From contig JARFIW010001089.1 of assembly GCA_036346225.1 (NCBI GenBank), positions 62,001 through 126,000 of the forward strand: a DNA stretch of 64,000 nucleotides, in the 5' to 3' direction. The DNA comes from Platerodrilus igneus (lineage: Eukaryota > Arthropoda > Insecta > Coleoptera > Lycidae). The position numbers and the translations under genes are program-made. Below, one piece after another: positions 33,705 to 46,084 of this stretch; position 1 is the stretch's first letter; each line of letters opens with the position of its first letter. The notes below the pieces were generated by a model, which searched no databases, had not been told where the DNA came from, and saw only the letters and a program-made list of their open reading frames with translations.

Positions 33705-36700
33705 TAGTTACACAACAACTAGTTGTTTATACTAATCATCAGATTTATCTGCGCTTATTTTTTCGTCATTAAGTTTTCCGTCTCAAAACTGGTTGGACAC
33801 GTACCTGCACTTGTTTATATTCTGAGCTAGCCTACATAGTTCCCTGAAATTCTCACACAGCATGTGTATACAGCTCGTTCCCCTTCTATTGTTTCCTAAT
33901 TTTATGCCCTTTTTCAGCAAGATTCAGTAAAGGGGGTTAAGCAACCTGTGGCTACCAAGATCCCCCAACACTTACACATTTGCCGAAGTAATGGTTTTCC
34001 AGTAAATCCTTTCACACACTTAACATTATTCGAGAATATTGCTCAGTCAATTCTTGTAGTTACTTATAATACTCATCACAGTTATTTTTTCGTCATTAGT
34101 TTATCCATCTTGGGATTGGTTGGATGCGTACCTCCATTGATTTCTATTCTGGGCTAGCCTACACATCTCCCTGAAACCCCTACAGCCTACATCTTTAACT
34201 ATCTGTGTGTAGTAGTCTAACCTAGGTATGCCTCTTTTTCTCTTTTTTCCTATCTCTGCTTCTAATATATTCCGCACTATTCCCTCATGCCGTAGTATGT
34301 GGCCTATCATCTTATCTCTCCTCTTTTTTACCGTTTTCCACATATTTCTTTCTTCCCCTACCATTTTTAGTACCTCTTCGTTCTTAACTTTTTCTGTCCA
34401 TGATATCTTCATCATAAGTCTGTAGCACCACATTTCAAAGGCTTCTACCTTTTTCTTGTCCGCTTCTCCTACTGTCCAGGCTTCACAACCGTACAGTGCT
34501 ATGCTCCACACATATGTTTTAAGCAATCTTTTCCTTGTTTCTATGTTTGTGGTCTTTGAGCACAGTAGTTGCTTTTTCTTGTTAAATGTAGCACGACCTT
34601 GTGCTAATCTTTGTTTTATATCTTTTGTGCTTTTCCCATCTTGTGTTATTTGGCTTCCTAGGTAGCAGAAATCCCTAACCTCTTGTAAGTTCGTGTTACA
34701 TACTTGTATTCTTGTTTTTGATTTATTTTCCCCACCTTTGCATACTAGAACTTTAGTTTTTGTTCTGTTAATTTTCATACCGAATCTCTCTGTTAGAACC
34801 GTTTCCATTTCATTAAGAGCAGCTTCTAACTCTTCCTTACTAGCCGCTAATACCGCTATAACATCTGCAAATCTAAGCATATCAATTTTTTGTCCCTGCA
34901 TAGTAATTCCAAATGTCTTCCTGCATTTGACAGTATTCATTGCGTCTTCTATGTACAAGTTAAAAATCAATGGGGATAGGGCACATCCCTGTCTCACCCC
35001 TTTCCTAATGTTTACTTCTCTACATTCCTGCTCTAATTCTATTACTGCTGTTTGCTCTTTGTATAAGCTATGTACTATTCGTCTATCCCTATAGCTCATT
35101 CCAATTTTTTTGAGTATTTCAAACATTTTTTTCCATTTTACATTGTCGAATGCTTTTTCCAGATCTACAAACCCTATATACACGCTTTCCCCTTTTTCTA
35201 TTGTTTTCTCCATTATCACTCTCAGAGCTAAAATAGCCTCTCGTGTTCCCCTGTTTCGCCTAAACCCAAATTGGTCTTCTCCTAGTATTTCTTCCGCCCA
35301 TTTTTCCATTCGTCTTTGCACAATTCTAGTTAATATTTTTGACACGTGTGCTGTCAAACTTATTGTCGAAAATTTTCACATCTATCCGCACCTTTCTTTT
35401 TTGGTATAGTTACTATGACGCTACGTTTGAAATCTTTGGGTATCTCGCCTGTTTCATACATATAGCTTACAAGTTGGAAGAGACGTTCTGTTACTGCTTG
35501 TCCAGCGGTTTTTAGAGTTTCTGCTTGCACCTTATCTGTACCCGGCGCCTTACCATTTTTCAGACTCTTTAATGCTAATTCAAACTCGTCTCGAAGTATA
35601 GGATATCCAAAGTCATCATTTTCAATGTCTGATTCCTGTTCTAATGCAGTTAGTTCCTCTCCTGCATATAAATTCCCTATATTTTCTTGCCATCTACCCA
35701 CTTTCTCTGCGTTTTCTATGATGACGTTTCCTTGTGCGTCCCTTATATTTTTGCTATACGGTTTTATGTCCATAAAATTCATTCTAATTAATTTGTATGC
35801 TTTGTCTGTCTTTCCTATTTCCATCTTCGTTTGTACCTCTTTGCACTTTTCATCAATCCATTGTTCTTTAGCTTTCCTGCATTTTCGAATAATTTCCCAT
35901 TTTATAGCTTTGTATCTCTGTTTTCCTGTTTCGTCTGATTTATTTTTGTATTTTCGTCTTTCTTCTATTGAATTCAGGATATCCTTTGTTATCCATGGTT
36001 TCTTATTTTCTTTTTGTGTATACCCCAGAATATCTCTAGCCGCCATGTCTAAACTGGATTTAATGTTATTCCATTCTGTTTCTAGTTCCTTAGCATCAGA
36101 TATTTTTTCGATATCTTTGAGCAATTCATTTGATTTTTTTTCGAATCTTTCTTGAATATCTTTATCTTTTAGTTTCTCTAAGTCCAATTGCCTTTTTCTG
36201 TTTCTTTTTTTCACCTTCTTAAATTTAAGTGCAGCCTTCATAATTACGATGTTGTGGTCAGTATCTATATCTGCTTCTGGGTAGCTTCTACAGTCTTTTA
36301 CTTGATTCCTAAACCGTTGTCTAACAAGAATGTAATCTATTTGATATCGTCCTATATCTCCTGGCATCTTCCACGTATATCGTCTTCTAGCATGATGTTG
36401 AAATAATGTGTTTGTGATGATTAAATTGTTCTTGTCGCAAAATTCTACCAGCCTATTTCCCCTGTCGTTTCTTGTGCCTAAACCAAATAAACCTACTACC
36501 GTTCCTTCCCTACCCTCACCTACCACGGCATTAAAATCCCCCGTAATTATTAAATTTTCATGTCCTTTTACGTATCTTAATATGTCTTCGATATCTTTGG
36601 AGATGGCTTCTACCTCTTCGTCACTATAGCTAGAGGTGGGCATGTATACTTGTATTTTTACTGTGTTTACCGGTTTAGATTCTAATCTAACCATGAGTAC

Positions 36701-37386
36701 TCTTTCGTTCTTTTGTAAGTAATTTTCTACACAGTATCCTATCTTTTTCCGCATAACTATCCCCACACCCAAATTTCCTTCCTCTGCTCCTGTATGAATT
36801 ACCCTGAAGTCTCCACTCCAAAAATCCCCCGCCTCTGGCCACCGAACTTCGCTAATCCCTATTATGTCTAGTGATAACCTATTCATTTCGATTTTTAGGT
36901 TCTCTAGCTTACCTACTTGCTTCATACTTCTAACATTTCACGCTCCGACTCGCAGAATGTTTCCGACTCTTATTTTTAACTTTCCGATCGCATCCTCCGA
37001 AGTAGTCCCCTCCCGGAGATCCGAATTGGGGACTATTTTAACTCCGGAATCTTTTACCCCAGAGAATGCCATCATGTTTGTTATAATTTAGGTACGCTGT
37101 GTGCTTGGGAGATAATGTGGTGGTTTCCCGTTGCCTTCCACATCGCGGTAGTGTGTCTTAGACTGCCATACCGACCCCTATGGTCTCTGCCAATCTAAGT
37201 ACCGAAAAGCCGCTGCCCTTTTTCGGGGACCTGTCTTAGTCTGGTTCCTCACTAACGACCCTACTACTTTGGTTGGACCTGTAGTTTGGCTCTTTAGCTC
37301 ATTAGAACGCGCAAGCCATTTCACCTGTTCTAGTAATTTAGAACTTCGGCAAGGTGCAGGTCCATTCGAAATGGGTAACATTATAA
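33705..37386 (-). mobile_element. RTE-type non-LTR retrotransposon, near full length
   Basis: Minus strand. The 5' UTR (37386-37076) matches the copy at 62586-62885 closely, including 'ccatttcgaatggacctgc' at the start. One long ORF follows (37075-34101), then a 3' UTR whose last part (33870-33770) repeats the ORF's final codons ('FRELCRLAQN') and stop/tail 'aatgacgaaaaaataa'; the first instance of that tail is at 34081-34100. Five pieces of this family are in the window, so it is a moderately abundant family. RTE/BovB-like assignment rests on the single ORF with endonuclease then RT and the 'MKQVGKLENL' start region. Confidence 0.85.
34101..37075 (-). pseudogene. RTE-type LINE ORF (endonuclease + reverse transcriptase)
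   Basis: The ORF is about 990 codons, starting at the tandem ATGs 37070-37075; an in-frame stop lies just upstream here. Endonuclease motifs: 'ISEVRWPEAG', 'IITGDFNAVVG', 'YQIDYILV' and 'DTDHNIVIM'. RT motifs: 'GFVDLEKAFDNVKW' (motif A), 'GVRQGCALSPLIFNLYIED' (motif B), 'LRFADVIAVLA' (motif C), then 'ALYGCEAWTV' and 'KMIGHILRHEG' near the C-terminus. Three lesions are visible: TGG to TGA at 36938-36940 (the copy at 63 kb has Trp in 'EAWNVRS'), a one-base deletion near 35368 that shifts frame between 'RCENFR' and the RT, and FADD changed to FADV at 34860-34862 (the decayed copy at 54.7 kb keeps VDD). Otherwise intact, so it died recently compared with its neighbours. Antisense ORFs across this span are shadows. 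Confidence 0.9.
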
Positions 37387-38599
37387 CTTGACATAAATTC
37401 CATCTTCAATTAACATTTCTTAAAGAAAACTTAATTTAGAATTGTAAATACCTGTAACAAGGGAATAATCTAATTTAATAGATATACATATCTTCAGACT
37501 TTTATTAAATTTACTAACATAACAATTTGTTATGAAGGTAACTTTAAGATTAAAATTTGATATAAGGGCATATTTCTTATTCAGATGTAACCTATGATCT
37601 GTTTGATATTTAACGTGTAACTACTTTTTCATTTTGAAATAATATTGCATAATTTAACAATCTTAGCCTATGTGCTTTACGTGCGTATAATCGTTACTAA
37701 AGTCCTACACTCTCTTTAGTAACGCTGTCTTGCTTATGTGAAATCTTTGACTTAGTGGCCTTGTATTACTAATTCGTCTACAGGGTTTAAAAAGTACACT
37801 TTATACAGAATTTCTAAAGAATAGTGGTTTCAAGAAATAATTTTTTTCATACATAGAGGCATTCAATGTTTTATTTTATTAATACAAACGAAACAGTGTC
37901 TATCACTGACTTGAAAACACATCCATCGGCTGTTCTCAAGATCCATAACCTACTTTGTTGAAATCTAATATATTTGCGCGGTTACAATGCCAAATCTGTA
38001 AATAAAATTTTGTAAAATACCTTTGCAGGTTATTCCTAAATCCGACTCTTTGGTTATTTGTGCAGGATATATACAAAGATGTACTGTTAAATGCACGCAA
38101 TTTTTACTTCTAACTAACACTTTGAAAAGGTTTGCCCTTTAGGGATTTCTCGTCACTCTAAAGTTGCGTCGTTTTCGCCGGTGTACCTACCTCTTCCGTT
38201 TCTTATGCTAAGCTAAGGATGAAACCGGCAGATAGGCCCGGAATTGAAACAAAAGATATTCGTTTTGTTTCTTTACCTATTTATAATAATTTCGTCATAT
38301 AGATATAAAAGAATCAGAATAATCTGAGAAAGTCGTTTACTGCAAGCGTTGTTTCAAGCTGCAATATATCATTAAGCTAAGTATTTGCAAGTGGAAGCTT
38401 TCTAAAATTGAATGGCTGTAAACCCCTTTAGGAAAATTTAGTAATAGCGTACTCGCTTTCTTAGCTTATTCGTATAAACTCGATGCATTATTTTAAATTA
38501 ATTGAACCTCTAACATATTTTACGAGATATACTTAGAATTCAATTAATCAGAGGGTATTAAGTTTTAGAAACTGACTACCAAACTAGGATCGAGTTTTG
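37387..38599. other. No gene recognised
   Basis: AT-rich sequence with no recognisable ORF. A small GC-richer block near 38160-38250 has no defined structure. Confidence 0.3.
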
Positions 38600-38965
38600 C
38601 TACTGACTGCTAAGACAAATTGGAAGAGATAATAAATTTGTTAACAATATTCTTCTTTCTGATGAAGCAACCTTTAGCTGAATTGGCATATTTAACGTGC
38701 ATAATGAGCATGTGTGGTCAGATGAAAACACACATTTCACGAAAACTAGTAGTTTTGAACATAAATTTAAAATAAATGTTTGGGCTGGACAAATACAAAA
38801 GCAGCTGATAGGACCATGTATTTTGGAAGAAAATTTAACCCTTGTGTTAAAACTCTATTATCTACTTTTACTATTGTTGAATTTGAATAATTCGCGCCGC
38901 ATTTTTATTGGTTACATAAAACACGACATGTGGCGCTGTTGTACCAAGATGGCTCCAACCTAAAA
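38600..38965 (+). pseudogene. DDE transposase fragment related to the DD41D element
   Basis: 'NNILLSDEATFS' (first Asp, ~38650), 'IFNVHNEHVWSDEN', 'FKINVWAGQIQKQLIGPCIL' and, in another frame, 'LYQDGSN' (second Asp, ~38948) follow the order of the transposase at 10.9-11.2 kb, but the sequence is clearly a different, diverged member. The N-terminal and third-Asp regions are missing. A stop interrupts directly after 'ATFS'. Confidence 0.7.
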
Positions 38966-39453
38966 CTTGGAGTTTGTAATAATGTTATTTTTTCAACATA
39001 AAATAAATGTTTTAATTGCTACAGTGTGTTTTTTCATACAAAATAAGAGTATGTTACTATTTTACAGTCCATAATAACATGATCATATGGTCGTTCTCGG
39101 CGAATATCAGTGAAATTTAGAAAATTTATAATCTATTTCATTTATCAACAGGCATTTTTAATGGTTACAAGCTTCCTTCTAAGGGATAAAAATGATGAAA
39201 TTTGAAATGAAACAATTTCAAGCATACACAATATTTACATAGATAACCTTAAAATTCCCCAACATTTTATTCAAGCTGCATCAAGAATTCAGTTTTCGTT
39301 TACATTTACGCACGCGATTGATGAATAACAAGGTCAACTGATTGTGAGGATCTTATCTACTGTAAGTCTATCCTTTCATAACATATTACATATAAACTCG
39401 TTTTTGTTCTCTTATTTTTTCATCCAATCCTTTATTCTTTATCTCAATTTAAA

Positions 39454-39604
39454 ATGGATAACAAAAATCTAAAACGTTTAACTCACAAAAAAGGTGTTTA
39501 TAAATCTCAACTTTCATTATTTGAAAAAAGCATGCGATCACTCACTTTAAATGAGCTTTCTTATGCGGAAGCAAAAAACTTACAACAGCGGTTAAGTAAA
39601 ATAG
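39454..39604 (+). pseudogene. BEL/Pao-like gag N-terminus, truncated
   Basis: From ATG 39454 the frame reads 'MDNKNLKRLTHKKGVYKSQL' and ends 'NLQQRLSKIG' at the junction. This charged, helical pattern (LK-R----KG--K-QL-- ... L-QRL-KI) is what BEL/Pao gag proteins usually begin with. At 39605 it changes abruptly into a Jockey-type RT. The assignment rests on a short stretch. Confidence 0.4.
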
Positions 39605-40200
39605 GATGGCACTATACGCCGACGGCACAACCATTCTAGCCAGGTCCCGTGCTCCACACCTCATTATACAGAGATTGCAAACGACGATGGAACCTCTCGA
39701 GGAGTGGCTAAGACTCTGGCGTGTCGAGGTCAATTCAGAAAAGAGCACGGCAGTTTTCTTCTGGAAGCGACGTCACCGACCTGGAGACGATGTCAGAGCG
39801 TTCGACGAACCGATGCCTTGGCGTTCAGACGTCAAGTACCTAGGGGTGATCCTTGATTCGAAGCTAACCTGGAAAGCTCACATCGAGTATGCGGCAAACA
39901 AGGCCAATGGTGTTATGGCTCAGCTATACCCCTTGACCAATCGCCGAAGTAGGCTGAACGCTTCAAACAAGCTTAGGCTCTACCAGGCGATAACCAGACC
40001 TACGTTTGCATACACATCAGCGGTGTGGGGTAACGCAGCGGAAACGCACATGCGGAAACTTCAAGCGATCCAGAACAAGGCCCTAAAGGGAGTCCTCGGA
40101 GCTCCTGGTTCATTCGTAACGCTCAGCTTTACAGAGAGACAAATCTGCAAACCGTCAAGGAATGGCTCCGGTCGAACGCAGAGAGGTTTTACTGATCTCT
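39605..40200 (+). pseudogene. Jockey-type LINE reverse transcriptase fragment
   Basis: Starting at 39606 the frame is open for 198 codons: 'MALYADGTTILARSRAPHLI' (RT motif C, normally YADD; the second Asp is Gly here), 'VNSEKSTAVFFWKR', 'SDVKYLGVILDSKLTWKAHI', 'LYQAITRPTFAYTSAVWGNA' and 'KLQAIQNKALKGVLGAP'. This is the RT palm/thumb and downstream region of a Jockey-clade element. Base composition is much richer in G+C than the neighbours. It is truncated at both ends and joined on the left to a BEL-like gag start. Confidence 0.85.
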
Positions 40201-42578
40201 AGAAGATCACGAAAACCAGCTCATATGAGACACCAAAGGCTTCTAAAATGAAATTGCTGGTCGAACAATATAAACCAGAACGTATTAATATTACCTACGT
40301 GTTATTGTTTATTCAATGCAATTGAGATGGTATGTGAATAAGACCTACTACAATCGATATATCGAAAGGAATGGGAAATCCATTGAATATTGTTTATAGA
40401 CTGGAAGAAAGCGTTTCAAAGAGACTTGGGCACATTCGATAGAACATGAAAAAATTATCAAAGGTTGGTGGGAGCGTGAGATCAAATTCAATGCACCTTT
40501 GGTCTTTAACACCTGATGACAGAGATACATACAGATTTTCTATTCATTGCACGCTACCCTTTTCCAGGTGTAATGAAAAGAATAGGTGTACCATAGGGTA
40601 TAAATATATTACCCTGGCACAGCTAGACTTGACCATTTTTGGTTGCGGAGGCTGAATAAGACTTAAAATCTCATTTGAAATATAAAGAAACGTTGAACAG
40701 TATAAAGAAGTTATTAAAAAAAAATTGAAACGCGGATTTGTGGAATAGAAATGCCCCAGTATTTTATTATGACAAATGAAATTGAAGGAATTTGTTTACA
40801 TGACAAAAAATTAATTTAATAATAGTTTGGGCATAAGTCAAATATAGGATCAAATCACAAAGCCTTTTGTTTGATCATACTATTTTAAAATCAAATACTT
40901 GTAGGCTTAAGGCCATATATTTTTTCGTTTCTAAAGTTAAATCTACATTTTATAGTAAAATACAAGTACAGATAATGTTAGTTGAAAAGTACACTGTTAT
41001 AAACAATAACAGTGGTATTAATTTTATAATAATCCTGAATCGACCAACATTTGTAAAATATCAGGTATATCAAACACTTTTTATAGCAACTAAGTAACCA
41101 ACCTTTTCATGAAACTTTTGGATTTACAAACCGTTTGTTAACTTATTTCTCTTAGTAATCTAGAAACATACGTAACTACGTTTTACTTTGTTAATGTAAT
41201 ATTCAGCACAACTAATTAGGAAAAGCGTTAAGCTTGCTTTTCACTATTTATAAAATCGGTATTCAAAACCACCCTTTACAGTAAAATAACCATATAGTAA
41301 AATTTGTTACCCAATTGTATTTATAGGCATATGGTCTAGACAGTCACCTGAGGTTGTTGAACCAAGGAAGTAAAACTGGAAAAACGCACCACTGTAAAAA
41401 CCCAAGTCCCATAAATGTTATATCTGGCGAACATGAAAGAGGTTATGTATAAATTCCAGCAAATTCTATCCAACAAAAGAAAATGTTACTCATTACATCA
41501 CAAAAGGCGTAGTCACTCTAACGGAAAATTTATTTAAGCAAACTAGTTAAAGCTAAAAAGACCTCTAAAACGAGATTGTGCGAAAACATAATTTTCACGT
41601 GCTTGGAAAAAATTGTAACGTTATATCTGAATATATCTCACCATCATTAGCTTTAATGATGAATCCTTCAATATTGCTGCAGGGTGGCCTTCTTCATCAT
41701 TTTTTCTATAAAAATATATTTTAGGACACTAAAAATTTAAAGTATATCACATACCCTACAAAGAAGACAGGTAAGACATTATTCTCCGAATGTTAAACGA
41801 GAAATGTGCCCACACACAGCAGGCAAATGGATGCAAAAGAAAATATTCTCTAAAAATAATAACTCGACCAAACTTATTAACCAAACGAAAATATAGGAAA
41901 TAAGTGTATAAGAATTATGGCCATGAATCTTTATTTAAGTAAAATGTATATTGTAAGATAGAAACTAACTGCGTATAGGCAACTTTGCTAACAGCCAGAG
42001 AAGAACTTTATTTAGTACTATTAGGCCAAACTGTAAAATAAAATTCAAATAAATATAGAAATTTGTTCAGTGATTCCAAAAGATTTTCGAAACCGTAACT
42101 TGACATTGCCAGAGGAAATAATGTCACATTATACCATTTAAAAAACTTTTTATACAATAACAGACTACTTACATGGCAACTGTGAAACGTTCCAGAATGA
42201 AAGAAAAACGTTTGAATGAAAAGAAATTACGTAGATGGCACTGATTGGAGAAAAGATACATCAAATACAGCAGGTTCAATATTCTCTATAAACGTATCGG
42301 TTTCAATTTGACACAACTCTGCAAAACTTTAGTTTTGAACTATGATCACAATTTTGAATTCAACAGTGAATGTTATATCCCATTTTAATTTATTTTGTTT
42401 TTGATTTTGCCCCTTACAATTTAATTTCAATTTTAACTTTTAAGTCTACTTTGAAGAACGATGTTAAAAAACATAACTCGTTCTAAATTTTAATTTCAAT
42501 CTTCTTATTATAAATTTGACATCTATTATGATTTTATGTTTAACTGCACGCCACTATATTTGGCAATACCCGAACTTT
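40201..42578. other. No gene recognised
   Basis: AT-rich sequence. 40350-40650 is locally less AT-rich but its ORFs on both strands carry no motif I know. No repeats defined. Confidence 0.3.
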
Positions 42579-42873
42579 GCGGCTCTGTGGCGTAGTGGTA
42601 TGTGTGTGACTACTACGACCAAGGTCCCAGGTTCTAATTCCGACACGGTCCGCTTAAAAAATGTTAGGCGAGCATTTTTCACAAAAATACACCCTCGTTC
42701 GGATGAGAGGTAAAATGGAGGTCCCGTGTGTGAGTGTTGTCACGCACGTTAAAGATCCCTACCTTGCTTGGAACAGTAAGGGTTCGGCAAAATTCAAAAT
42801 TTGTCATGTAAAAAAACTAGCTTTCTGGCCAATGTAGTGTCTTCGGGTGGAGCATTAAAAAATCACATGTAAG
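42579..42873 (+). mobile_element. tRNA-derived SINE, copy 2
   Basis: Same family and orientation as 25530-25820, sharing 'gtcacgcacgttaaagatcc', 'ttgcttggaacagtaagggt' and the tail 'cgggtggagcatta'. Box A has lost a base (tggcgtag-tgg) and box B is mutated (ggttctaattcc), so it is unlikely to be transcribed by polymerase III. Confidence 0.85.
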
Positions 42874-42999
42874 ATAGTACCCAAACTTTGACTCTCATCT
42901 CAACTTTAAGGCTTAAAAGTGGTATCTTTAACACAAGTTGAAACTTGCTTCCTCGATTTTCATTTCAATTTCGTAAGTTTTGTATTTGATCTTGAATTC

Positions 43000-43265
43000 T
43001 ATAAAGATGGAAGTAATTAAATGACCGATTATCTACTTAAGCACTGGCGGACCTTCTAAGAAGGTACTACATCCAAGGCTAAACGAGGAGATTTGTCAAC
43101 GGAAACCAATACGTTTCCAGTTAAATAGTAATGAATGATTTTGCCTGGCATTGGGAAAGTAATTCGAATATAGGAAAACGATAATTAATTTAAAATTTGT
43201 TGTTGTTTTTGCAAAAAGAACAGCCCGTGACCGGTTTCGCTGTTTTTAAATTAGTATTCGTTCTC
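43000..43265 (-). repeat. R441 hammerhead-bearing repeat, diverged third copy
   Basis: The minus strand matches the ~441-bp tandem repeat at 61708-62525: 'aacagcgaaaccggtcacgg' (43241-43222 region), the block 'ggaaaccaatacgtttcc' and 'cactggcggaccttctaa'. It keeps the GAAAC half of the hammerhead (GAAA at 43238-43235, followed by a GUC triplet) but the CUGAUGA half is deleted or mutated. The left edge runs into what looks like the start of a further unit, implying the array was tandem here too. Confidence 0.7.
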
Positions 43266-44264
43266 ACATTATCGAATTCCTTTCCCAAGTCCATACAAAT
43301 TTATTCATTACCATTGAATTCGATATTTAGTTTTGGCTTTAATTAAGGTCTCGGATTTTGTTCTAAATTTTTTATTAAATTTTTACTTTAATATTTCTAC
43401 ATATACCTTGGTTATTGCTTTGATTGCAACTTTTCGTTATTTACCTGACATTTAACTTTAAAATCGATCTTACCACTATATCAAAAATTTTAATTCTAAT
43501 ATTTTTACATTTTCTTTTTAAGTAAATTTGGCGAATGAAAAATTTTGCATATAATTTGACTGCAGTGTATCTCAGCAATATTTTAAACATTAATTTAAGG
43601 TCTATACTAAATATTTGGTCTTTTTGTAGAAATTGTTTTAAATTTCAATAAAATTTACGAAATCACACCAATTTCAAGCTCAACTTCTCTTAAAATATTC
43701 ACGGTGGTTATAGACCGAACATATGAGCGGGGACCGAGCTTCAGTTGACGACGGCTATGCAGCCAAGAAACCCTTAATTGGTAACATTTAAAAGTAATAA
43801 ACATCAACATCAAACCTTGCACTGGCTATATTCATCGTCGATTGGTTCATGGATACATGGATACACTCGTTACCAAATAACTACATTACTCCATGTGCAT
43901 CTTGCTCTTTGAATATGCTTTCCACATCTAAATTAGTTGCAATTTCTGTCACATCAATCAATAAATCTTCAAATTCATTATCACTGCGTTAAATTCCAAA
44001 CCTTTTGCTCAAATATTTAAATGTGAACGACACTGTCAGACGTAAAAATTTGTTTTTCATAATTTTGCTTACGAAATCAAATTTGAACTGAATATTTTTC
44101 AATTTTTTTAGCTAATGTTGTGGGGTCACATTCTTTGTATTGTTATTAAATTTTCCTCAACTTATGTCAAATAGAGTAACATATTTTTCCAATTTGATAC
44201 CTTAAAGATGATGCGAAAGTTGCTTTTATATTTCAGGATTTGAGATCAAAAACAAGTATTTATC
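43266..44264. other. No feature recognised
   Basis: AT-rich sequence upstream of the second mariner remnant; no ORF or repeat that I can name. Confidence 0.3.
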
Positions 44265-44765
44265 ATATTGTTTTCAAAACGTTTTCCATGAAGATCAATA
44301 CACTTTTACATGAGCTTAAGTAAACCTTAGAAGCACTTTTCCTTTTAACGCATCAACCGTTTCTTCATGTGTTAAAAAACGTTGCCCTCCTAACTTTTTC
44401 TTTATATGCTAGAATAAGAAATCATTGGGTACAAAACGACGAATAACTCATCAAATCAACATTTTGGGTCCTAAAAATGTTACACGTTTGAGTCAATTTG
44501 CGAGAGTTCGCGTTGTCATGGTGGAGAATGATCCGACTTAAGCGGTTGCGTTTCTTTATTTGTTTGAAGACAACTGGCAAACAAATGGTTATGTACCATT
44601 CAGAATTGACCATTATATGTTTCTCTAAAGGAACCGTTGCGACAGGTTCAGTTTTTGTGCGAAAGCAGGTAACCCTTTGCTTCGAAGTGCTTCGTGCACA
44701 AACAACTTTTTAGAAGTAGGGCTATTTCGTCTTATTGTTGCACTGGTGTTTGATCGAAAGCGTCT
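44265..44765 (-). pseudogene. mariner (MLE) transposase remnant 2
   Basis: Minus strand: 'VVCARSTSKQRVTCF' (~44690), 'VNSEWYITICLPVVF' (~44600), 'RIILHHDNANSRKLTQ' (second Asp, ~44530), 'FRTQNVDLMSYSSF' (~44470; the third catalytic region YSPD is degraded) and 'CIDLHGKRFENN' (~44290, C-terminus). Only the C-terminal half is recognisable. It is related to the remnant at 12780-13760 but belongs to a different mariner subgroup, as judged by the residues around the second Asp. Confidence 0.8.
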
Positions 44766-45654
44766 TTAAAGAATATTATTCCTTTAGTTCGTACAATGTT
44801 AAATAAACATACAGCGATTCAGCTTAATTGCGAGTTTTATGGTTCCTATAACAAAATGTGTATTGATCCAAAGACTACCAATATAATATCGTTTAATGCG
44901 AAAAATTTGATCATACAACTGGCAGTAATTTACAGAACGAGTACAAGAACTTGTGTGCGTGAGGTTACACAACAAAAAATCAGAAGAGTTCGAGCACCGC
45001 AGCCGGGCGGTCTTTACAGAAAGCCCTCTGTTTAGAAATTAATATTAACAAGTATAATCCATTGTGATGGCCAGCGTACATTATCCAGTGAATTAAAGAA
45101 AGGATATCTTCAAGACGAGAGCAAACATTTGATAGTTTATACCTAAATTAGGTTAGAAAATTTCTGTATGTAAATTGTATGTGTATTAAAATAGATGGTG
45201 AGTAAGTGCTAAAAGCTGGATATTTATAAGTTAATAAAATTTTTTAAAAGAATGTGAGAATTGTTAGGTCCTGAAAATGGGTTGGTCTAAAGTAAAATTT
45301 ATTTCAGGTTCAAACTTTTAAGAAACTTTGTACCCACCAAATTCTTTACACGATAAGAAAACGTTTATAAATACTCAAGTAGTTTAGTATGGATACCTGT
45401 AATAACATAGAGAATGGAAGCTGTACACAGGAAGAGGTGAAACAATATACTTGTTGACATGAAAGCAACACAAGATTTGATGACACATTTAACAAGAATA
45501 ATACATGTGTTTAACTAATAGTCGTAACTTTTGCTAAAAATTTCACTTCTACATTTTATCAGATAGCAACATATCCTATTTTAACAAACAAACTTCGGAC
45601 TTAAAGGTTTCTAAAAAGATCTCAATTTAAAATTTATTTCTAGCTTAAAATAAA
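44766..45654. other. No feature recognised
   Basis: AT-rich sequence; the plus ORF at 44796-45035 has no recognisable motif. Confidence 0.3.
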
Positions 45655-45845
45655 TCTTATAACATCTTACACATTTTCCTTCCACATTCTACCTTTCACA
45701 TTTTTCCTGGCACCTGCCACTTCTCAGCTGCCACTTGCCACTTGCTCTCTGCCACCTGCCATCCTCTACCTGCAAGCTAACACATTCCTCCTTCTACTTT
45801 CAGCCTTACACATATTTAAATCTCAAATTCTACTTTTCACCATGC
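45655..45845 (+). repeat. Pyrimidine-rich simple repeat (ccacttgccac / cattctacctt)
   Basis: Degenerate short repeats of ccac(c/t)tgccac and ttccacattctacc make this strand strongly pyrimidine-rich. The complementary purine-rich type occurs at 47925-48040, so two such tracts face each other around the integrase remnant. Confidence 0.6.
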
Positions 45846-46084
45846 ATATATAAAGACGTAAAGTTCGAGTAATTAAAACGGTAATTAAAAAGAAAGTGTC
45901 GAGTATGTTTAAAGTCCTACAGAAGTTTCAAAATGTAAATAGAATTTTAAATATTGAGGAAATTGCAACAGTCATTTTATTTTTTAATTGTATAGTATCC
46001 GTATAAATTATTCTATAAAACGTTGTAAAAAAACTTTCAAGATTTAGTGACAGTATGGAGGGAAAAGTTTTTAACAATATTGCT

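Noticed and set aside
34693..36155. Plus-strand ORFs of 133 and 176 codons
   Set aside because: They are antisense shadows of the RTE ORF, whose protein motifs are unmistakable.
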